From the NCBI GenBank assembly GCA_045593555.1, contig JAZNWU010000018.1, positions 75,053-139,052 of the forward strand: DNA of 64,000 nt, given 5' to 3'. The position numbers and the translations under genes were made by a program. Below, one piece after another: positions 59,041 through 64,000 of this stretch. Position 1 is the stretch's first letter. Each line of letters starts with the position of its first letter. The notes below the pieces were generated by a model that saw only the letters and a list, made by a program, of their open reading frames with translations, was not told the origin of the DNA and searched no databases. This stretch comes from Fimenecus sp045593555. Its GTDB lineage: Bacteria > Bacillota > Clostridia > Oscillospirales > Acutalibacteraceae.

Positions 59041-61626
59041 TTAGTCCTTAGCATCATACCAAGTTTTACCTGTGTTTACATCTGCACGCAAACGCACTTT
59101 CATCTGACAAGCGTTTTCCATTTCTTCGCCTAGAATTTTTGATGCTTTTTCGATTTCGTTTTCAGGTGCTTCTACAATCAATTCGTCGTGTACTTGTAAA
59201 ATGAGTTTTGAATCCATTTTTTCGTCTTTAAGACGATTATAAACACGTACCATAGCGATTTTGATAATATCAGCAGCCGTACCCTGAATAGGCATATTTC
59301 TCGCTACTCGCTCGCCGAATGCACGCAACATTCCATTTGAGGAATTAAGTTCAGGCAAATATCTTCTTCTGCCCCAAAGCGTTGAAACATACCCTTTTTC
59401 TTTAGCATCTTTCGCAACTGTTTCCATATACTTATCAACACCTGCATAGTGACGAAGATAGCCCTTGATATAGTCATCTGCTTCTTTGCGGGTTACTCCA
59501 ATATCTTTTGCAAGTGAAAAAGCACCGATTCCGTAAACAATACCGAAATTTACCGCTTTTGCACGGCTACGCATTAAAGGTGTAACAAGTTCTAACGGCA
59601 TATTGAATACTTGTGATGCAGTAACCGTATGAATATCGACCTCGTCATTAAATGCTTTAAGCATTTCTTCATCGTCTGCAATATGACTGAGTACGCGAAG
59701 TTCAATTTGAGAATAGTCGGCATCAGCTAAAAGGCAACCATCTTTTGCAACGAAAAATCTTCGCATTTCGCGACCGATTTCCTTGCGAACAGGAATATTC
59801 TGCAAATTTGGTTCAGTTGATGAAATGCGTCCTGTTCGTGTTTCTGTTTGAATAAATGAAGAATGAATTCTACCATCTTCACCTATTACCTTTAAAAGCC
59901 CCTCACAATATGTTGAATAGAGTTTTGAAAGAGTTCTGTACCAAAGAATTTTATCTATAATTGGATTTTCATTTTGCAGACTTTCAAGCACATCTGCATT
60001 CGTTGAGTAACCGCTCTTTGTTTTTTTCTTTGCGGGAAGTCCTAACTTCTCAAACAAAATTACGCCCAACTGTTTTGGTGAATTTATGTTAAACTCTTCA
60101 CCAGCAAGTTCATAAATTTCACTTTGAATTTGATGAAGTTCTCCGCTGATTTTCTGTGTAAAATCCGCAATACCCTTACGGTCAACCATGAAACCTAAAT
60201 ATTCCATTGATGCCAACACTTCTGCAAGTGGCATTTCGACATTATAAAGCAAGTATTCTTGTTCATTCGCTTCAATTTCAGTTGTAAGTCGAGTACTTAC
60301 AGATTTCATTACTGCACATTCAGTTGCAAGAGGTAAATCGGATTTCACCTTTGGAATTGGTGCTTTGTATTCCTCGCAAAGTCGCAAAGGATTATAGCCA
60401 TTTGCAGACGGATTGAGAATATACCCCGCAAGAGATGTGTCAAGTTTCATTCCCTTGATTTCAATTTTATTAAGGAATGCAAAACGATACAACAGTTTAG
60501 AATTATCAGTATATTTTTTGATATTTTCGTCTTCTAAAACTTCTTTTACAAATTCAAAATAGCCAAAGTGCATTGGTTCAAGGTGATAAACTGTATTATC
60601 ACAAAGAAAACAGAATTGAGGGTTGTCCAAATCTTTGTAATCAACTGTAAAATACGCACTTTTTTCTGCTTTAATTTTGGTTAAAAGTTCATTTATATCA
60701 AAATCTGCAGTAAATTCCAGTTCCTTGATTTTTTCTTCTTTCTTTTCTGCTACTGTTGGTGCTGAAAAATTAAGTTTTTCAATAATTTTGAACATTTCAA
60801 GGTCAGCAAGCATTGCCCTTGCTTTCTGTTCATCTGCATTTTGCGGAACTAAATCACTCAAACCGCACTCTATTGGCACATTATTGATAATCGTGCCGAG
60901 AGTATAGCTTAAAAATGCCTTTTCTTTGTCATTTTGGAGTTTATTTTTAAGATTTTCTTTGATTTCAAGAGTATCAATATTCTCATAAATATTCTTGATT
61001 GAACCAAATTTTTGAATTAAATCCCCTGCCGTTTTCTGACCTACACCTGCAACACCGGGGATGCAGTCAGAAGAGTCGCCTTGAAGTGCTTTAATATCAA
61101 TCATTTGCAATGGAGTAACACCGTATTCTTCCTTAATTCTTTCAGGAGTGTAGATTTCAGTTGTAGTCGTGCCCATCTTTGTATGAGGGAGTAAAACTGT
61201 AACATTTTCGCGTACAAGTTGGAATGAGTCGCGGTCGCCTGTAGCGATATAACATTCGTCACCGTTTTTACACATTTCGGCTACTGTACCGAGAATATCA
61301 TCTGCCTCATAGCCCTCTAAAGATATAATATTATAGCCCAAAGCAACAAGAAGTTCTTTAAGTACAGGTAATTGCTGAGCGAGTTCAGGTGGCATACCAT
61401 GACGATTTGCTTTGTAGCCATCATACATTTTATGACGGAACGTTGGTGCTTTAAGGTCAAATGCGATTGCAACACCATCAGGTTTTACCTCATCACGAAG
61501 TTTCATAAGTATTGTAAGAAATCCGTAAATACCATTTGTAAATCTGCCGTCTTTCGTTGATAATGCACGGATTCCGTAAAATGCACGATTTAATATACTG
61601 TTACCGTCAATTGCTAAAATTTTCAT
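59041..61626 (-). CDS. polA: DNA polymerase I
   Basis: 861 aa. The N-terminal 5'-3' exonuclease (about 1-290, with GDRDSFQLV and LQGDSSDCIPGVAGVGQKTA) is followed by a degenerate 3'-5' exonuclease-like domain (about 310-460) in which the Exo I D-x-E is replaced by VDYKDLDN, so no proofreading is expected. The polymerase domain has motif A DADYSQIELR (near 635), motif B RSRAKAVNFGIVYG (near 690) and motif C QVHDELIVE (near 810). It serves Okazaki-fragment maturation and repair. SD TTGGAG. Confidence 0.97.
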   Translation of the reverse strand: MKILAIDGNSILNRAFYGIRALSTKDGRFTNGIYGFLTILMKLRDEVKPDGVAIAFDLKAPTFRHKMYDGYKANRHGMPPELAQQLPVLKELLVALGYNIISLEGYEADDILGTVAEMCKNGDECYIATGDRDSFQLVRENVTVLLPHTKMGTTTTEIYTPERIKEEYGVTPLQMIDIKALQGDSSDCIPGVAGVGQKTAGDLIQKFGSIKNIYENIDTLEIKENLKNKLQNDKEKAFLSYTLGTIINNVPIECGLSDLVPQNADEQKARAMLADLEMFKIIEKLNFSAPTVAEKKEEKIKELEFTADFDINELLTKIKAEKSAYFTVDYKDLDNPQFCFLCDNTVYHLEPMHFGYFEFVKEVLEDENIKKYTDNSKLLYRFAFLNKIEIKGMKLDTSLAGYILNPSANGYNPLRLCEEYKAPIPKVKSDLPLATECAVMKSVSTRLTTEIEANEQEYLLYNVEMPLAEVLASMEYLGFMVDRKGIADFTQKISGELHQIQSEIYELAGEEFNINSPKQLGVILFEKLGLPAKKKTKSGYSTNADVLESLQNENPIIDKILWYRTLSKLYSTYCEGLLKVIGEDGRIHSSFIQTETRTGRISSTEPNLQNIPVRKEIGREMRRFFVAKDGCLLADADYSQIELRVLSHIADDEEMLKAFNDEVDIHTVTASQVFNMPLELVTPLMRSRAKAVNFGIVYGIGAFSLAKDIGVTRKEADDYIKGYLRHYAGVDKYMETVAKDAKEKGYVSTLWGRRRYLPELNSSNGMLRAFGERVARNMPIQGTAADIIKIAMVRVYNRLKDEKMDSKLILQVHDELIVEAPENEIEKASKILGEEMENACQMKVRLRADVNTGKTWYDAKD

Positions 61627-61706
61627 AACGCAACTCCAAAATTATAGTTATAAGTAGTATAACATATTTTAGTAATAAATACCATATTAAAACAGAAAAA
61701 TAATTG

Positions 61707-61735
61707 TTGACATTTGTATTATTGAGTGATAAAAT
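61707..61735 (+). promoter_or_regulatory. Promoter of the trpB T-box transcript
   Basis: TTGACA (61707-61712), 17-bp spacer, TAAAAT (61730-61735); near-consensus. Confidence 0.75.
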
Positions 61736-61754
61736 TCTTGTAAGTTAATATTTA

Positions 61755-62012
61755 ACCAAAAAACCGATGATAAAGAGTAGTAGTTGATTTTTACTTATTC
61801 AAAGAGAGCCGTTGGCGGTGGGAATACGGTAATAAGAATTTCAATGAATGGACTTTTGAGGGCAATCCGATATGTAGGTGCGACGGAGGGCAACCGTTAC
61901 AGTGCTGAGTGTATGTTCGTACACAGTGAGTGCGTAGTTTTACTGCGAATTTGGGTGGTACCGCAGATTTTTTAGTCTGTCCCATAATGTTGGGATAGGC
62001 TTTTATTTTTTG
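61755..62012 (+). promoter_or_regulatory. T-box riboswitch, tryptophan-specific, with terminator
   Basis: The leader shows the AGTA region (AGAGTAG, 61775-61781), the AG-bulge area AGAGAGCC, and the specifier context GAATGGAC with codon TGG (Trp) at 61849-61851. The T-box AATTTGGGTGGTACCGC lies at 61949-61964, with its TGG able to pair with uncharged tRNA CCA. The terminator follows (TCTGTCCC / GGGATAGG then TTTTATTTTTT, ending near 62012). Uncharged tRNA-Trp should stabilise the antiterminator and allow transcription of trpB. Confidence 0.92.
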
Positions 62013-62024
62013 TAGGTGGATTTT

Positions 62025-62057
62025 ATGATTTTATTAACAAAACGATGGCATAAGTAA
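62025..62057 (+). CDS. Possible 10-aa leader peptide with a Trp codon
   Basis: Between the T-box terminator and trpB, an ATG with GTAGGTGG 6 nt upstream opens a frame encoding MILLTKRWHK and then TAA. It holds one Trp codon. It could be a small translational leader, but a frame this short with an SD can arise by chance. Confidence 0.3.
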   Translation: MILLTKRWHK

Positions 62058-62101
62058 AGTTTAACAAAAGACAAAGCATACTAATTTTAGGAGATATAAT
62101 T

Positions 62102-63322
62102 ATGATTTTAAACAATGTTGATTTTGATACTTATTTTAACAACTACCCTGACAAAAACGGTTATTTCGGCAAATACGGTGGAGTTTATATTGACGACAAA
62201 TTAAAGAACGCTATGCAGGAGATTACCGAAGCATATTTCTCAATTTGTCAGTCAAGAAAGTTTATTGCAGAACTTCGCAGAATCCGTAAGGAATTCCAAG
62301 GCAGACCTACTCCCGTTACACATCTTGAACGACTTTCAGATGCTCTTGGCGGAAAAGTTCAGCTTTATGCAAAGCGTGAAGACTTAAACCACTCAGGTGC
62401 TCATAAGCTTAATCACTGTATGGGTGAAGCACTTCTTGCAAAATATATGGGCAAGAAAAAGATTATTGCTGAAACCGGTGCAGGTCAGCACGGCGTAGCC
62501 CTTGCAACTGCAGCAGCATATTTTGGTCTCGAATGTGACATTTATATGGGCTCGGTTGACATTAAAAAGCAAGCTCCAAACGTTGCAAGAATGAAGATTT
62601 TAGGTGCAAATGTTGTTGAAGTTACTCACGGTTTACAGACTCTTAAAGAGGCAGTAGACGCAGCATTTGACGCATACAGCAAGGAATATAAAGATTGTAT
62701 TTATTGCATCGGTTCAGTTTTAGGTCCTCACCCGTTCCCAATGATGGTACGAGATTTCCAGAGTGTTGTTGGCATTGAGGCAAGAGAACAGTTTATTGAA
62801 ATGACCGGTCATCTCCCCAATGCTATTGTTGCTTGTGTTGGCGGTGGCAGTAACGCGGCAGGTCTTTTTGCAGGATTCCTTAATGACCCTGTTGACATTT
62901 ACGGTATTGAACCACTTGGCCGTGGTCCAAAAATGGGTGACCACGCGGCAAGTCTTAAATACGGTACTGAAGGTGTAATGCACGGATTTAACAGCATTAT
63001 GCTTAAAGATGAAAACGGCGAGCCTGCTCCAGTTTATTCAGTTGCAAGTGGTCTTGACTACCCATCATCAGGTCCTGAACACGCTTTCTTACAAGAAATC
63101 GGCAGAGTTAAATACGACGTAATTGATGACGAAGAAGCAATTGATGCATTCTTCAAGCTTTCCCGTATGGAAGGTATTATTCCTGCTATCGAAAGCTCAC
63201 ACGCCGTTGCATTCGGCATGAAACTTGCACAGCAAATGGAACACGGTTCAATCCTTATCAACCTTTCAGGTCGTGGCGACAAAGATATGGACTATGTAAT
63301 CGAAAATTACGGAATAAGATAA
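62102..63322 (+). CDS. trpB: Tryptophan synthase beta subunit
   Basis: 406 aa. PLP lysine K102 in KREDLNHSGAHKLNH, phosphate loop CVGGGSNAAGLFAG, and ETGAGQHGVALATAAA. Condenses indole with serine. trpA and other trp genes are not adjacent: the gene stands alone behind a Trp T-box and before a terminator. It is TrpB1-like in sequence and length. HSGAHK replaces the common HTGAHK. SD AGGAGA. Stand-alone regulation suggests indole salvage or a dispersed trp pathway. Confidence 0.95.
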   Translation: MILNNVDFDTYFNNYPDKNGYFGKYGGVYIDDKLKNAMQEITEAYFSICQSRKFIAELRRIRKEFQGRPTPVTHLERLSDALGGKVQLYAKREDLNHSGAHKLNHCMGEALLAKYMGKKKIIAETGAGQHGVALATAAAYFGLECDIYMGSVDIKKQAPNVARMKILGANVVEVTHGLQTLKEAVDAAFDAYSKEYKDCIYCIGSVLGPHPFPMMVRDFQSVVGIEAREQFIEMTGHLPNAIVACVGGGSNAAGLFAGFLNDPVDIYGIEPLGRGPKMGDHAASLKYGTEGVMHGFNSIMLKDENGEPAPVYSVASGLDYPSSGPEHAFLQEIGRVKYDVIDDEEAIDAFFKLSRMEGIIPAIESSHAVAFGMKLAQQMEHGSILINLSGRGDKDMDYVIENYGIR

Positions 63323-63330
63323 ATAACAGT

Positions 63331-63365
63331 AAAAACACCCGAAAAGAATTTTTCGGGTGTTTTTA
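63331..63365 (+). terminator. Terminator of trpB
   Basis: AAACACCCGAAAA / TTTTTCGGGTGTTT stem with T-run. Confidence 0.9.
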
Positions 63366-63430
63366 GTAAATTTACTTGATTTATAAAATAAAACATATTA
63401 TAATATTTGAGCGTTAAACATTACACTTAT

Positions 63431-63453
63431 CGAGATGTGGCTCAGTTTGGTAG
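63431..63453 (+). pseudogene. 5' fragment of tRNA-Pro(CGG)
   Basis: The first 23 nt of the complete tRNA at 63625 (acceptor 5' strand and D-stem), plus four upstream bases, are repeated exactly here. The sequence then diverges into TATTGAGCACGAC, so no tRNA can form. Confidence 0.85.
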
Positions 63454-63624
63454 TATTGAGCACGACCGCTGCCTGTGGCAGAAAAAGGGAGTGCGAAATG
63501 GGGCAAAACAAGGAGTTATGCGAAGTGGCAACGAGCAGAACGACTATGTTTTAACCGTAAGCCACGTAGTGGTGCGATTTGATATAACGCCACTAATTGT
63601 TCCAAGAAAATTTAACAAAATTAT
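63454..63624. other. Unassigned spacer between tRNA fragment and tRNA-Pro(CGG)
   Basis: 171 bp of mixed composition (GC-richer than the surroundings) with no SD-supported frame. Its boundaries are the two identical tRNA 5' segments, so it looks like inserted or rearranged DNA. Confidence 0.5.
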
Positions 63625-63701
63625 CGAGATGTGGCTCAGTTTGGTAGAGCGCCACGTTCGGGACGTGGAAGCCGCAGGTTCGAATCCTGTCATCTCGACC
63701 A
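63625..63701 (+). tRNA. tRNA-Pro (anticodon CGG)
   Basis: Acceptor CGAGATG / CATCTCG pairs fully. D-arm GCTCAGTTTGGTAGAGC, anticodon stem CCACG/CGTGG with loop TTCGGGA (anticodon CGG), T-arm GCAGGTTCGAATCCTGT, encoded CCA. It reads codon CCG. Confidence 0.95.
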
Positions 63702-63747
63702 ATAGAAAAAGCACCCGCAAGGGGTGCTTTTTCTATTGGTCGAGATG
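63691..63747 (+). terminator. 26-bp perfect inverted repeat through the tRNA 3' end (terminator-like)
   Basis: The left arm (63691-63716) begins with the tRNA 3' acceptor strand and CCA and runs through AATAGAAAAAGCACCC. The right arm (63722-63747) is its exact reverse complement, separated by 5 nt. The core works as a tRNA terminator (GCACCC / GGGTGC, TTTTT). The outer part re-creates the tRNA 5' acceptor sequence CGAGATG. Confidence 0.85.
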
Positions 63748-63800
63748 GCGCTTTCGAAACTGGTTGTGCTTGCACAACTGCAGGTTCGCATTCCGGCTCC
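63741..63800 (+). pseudogene. Degenerate tRNA-like sequence
   Basis: It starts with the acceptor sequence CGAGATG of the neighbouring tRNA, contains an anticodon-arm-like hairpin (GTTGTGC / GCACAAC) and ends with GCAGGTTCGCATTCC, close to a T-arm. The stems do not close into a cloverleaf. Likely a decayed third tRNA copy. Confidence 0.4.
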
Positions 63801-63967
63801 TAAGATCGGCAAGCTTGCTTGCCAGGCGCAGGAGCGCGGAATTTTCGCCGCAGGCGAACCTCCTGTCTTCCTCACCCGCAAAACCAACTGTCACACCGCT
63901 GTCACTTGCCTTTCTGCCTTTGATATGATAGAATTGCAATTGGAAATCACAACAGGAGGTAATACCG
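63801..63967 (+). promoter_or_regulatory. Non-coding stretch with promoter for the last gene
   Basis: Contains small palindromes (GGCAAGC/GCTTGCC, TTCGCC/GGCGAA) and a clear promoter: TTGCCT (63906-63911), 17-bp spacer, TAGAAT (63929-63934). The open frames crossing it read across the tRNA and are not supported. Confidence 0.6.
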
Positions 63968-64000
63968 ATGGAACTAAAAGATAAGCTCAAGGAGCTCAGA
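63968..64000 (+). CDS. Start of a gene, probably an HTH regulator (runs off the window)
   Basis: ATG at 63968 after AGGAGG (9 nt) and the promoter at 63906-63934. The 11 visible residues, MELKDKLKELR, resemble the opening of XRE-type regulators. Too short for certainty. Confidence 0.55.
   Translation, partial: MELKDKLKELR

Noticed and set aside
63407..63928. 173-aa plus-strand open frame and shorter frames around it
   Set aside because: They run through the tRNA-Pro fragment, the intact tRNA-Pro and its palindrome; there is no SD, and the peptides (e.g. RIRTCGFHVPN on the minus strand) are typical tRNA-antisense artefacts.

Overview
The window is AT-rich, densely packed bacterial DNA. It probably comes from a spore-forming gut or rumen Clostridium-type Firmicute (Ruminococcaceae/Oscillospiraceae-like). 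The evidence is a dipicolinate synthase pair (spoVFA/spoVFB), a gerA-type germination receptor operon, AAGGAGG-type ribosome binding sites, a Trp T-box leader, a GTP-type PEP carboxykinase, and a secreted lipase carrying a type I dockerin. The assignment rests on gene content only.

Positions 1-7,950 are accessory DNA. A truncated membrane-anchored protein gene and tRNA-Pro(UGG) are followed by an XRE regulator, a 51-aa ORF and a two-helix membrane protein. Next come an IS21-type element (istA/istB), a stand-alone sigma-70-like factor, and a protein with an RN-x3-H (HEPN-type) motif. After these lies a phased array of five TGCAACC motifs, spaced 20/42/20/42 bp, followed by a decayed second IS21 fragment. 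A 75-bp sequence occurs once after the intact IS21 genes and once after the fragment, each time abutting a decapitated reading frame. The stretch reads as a decayed mobile island.

Positions 7,960-28,900 are mainly carbohydrate and redox genes: a GPH-type sugar symporter with a long repeat-bearing tail, a secreted Ig-like protein, a GH78-like enzyme, a GH127 beta-L-arabinofuranosidase-like enzyme, an MFS transporter between two tiny hydrophobic ORFs, galT, cysK, tRNA-Arg(CCG) and the dockerin lipase. An operon of FAD oxidoreductase, ferredoxin reductase/2Fe-2S protein and ABM-domain protein also lies here.

Positions 27,980-37,900 are housekeeping: S1-domain protein, DUF951, prfA, a frameshifted TPR membrane protein, tsaC, coaE, M18 aminopeptidase, spoVFB/spoVFA, murC and ung. 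Positions 38,000-51,700 alternate glycan genes (GH38 alpha-mannosidase, phosphoglucomutase, GH36 alpha-galactosidase, a BNR sialidase-like protein, a ROK kinase) with the ger operon and a YetF/DUF4363 pair. Positions 52,000-63,400 hold a PrsA-like parvulin, a metallophosphoesterase, pckG, tsaD, a fused LMW-phosphatase/RimI gene, polA, and trpB behind its T-box.

The window ends in a tRNA-Pro(CGG) locus with a broken 5' tRNA copy, a 26-bp palindrome through the tRNA 3' end and a degenerate tRNA-like sequence, then the start of another small regulator-like gene. Together the genes describe a saccharolytic spore former that takes up and breaks down host or plant glycans and feeds sugars through galT, ROK kinase and phosphoglucomutase.
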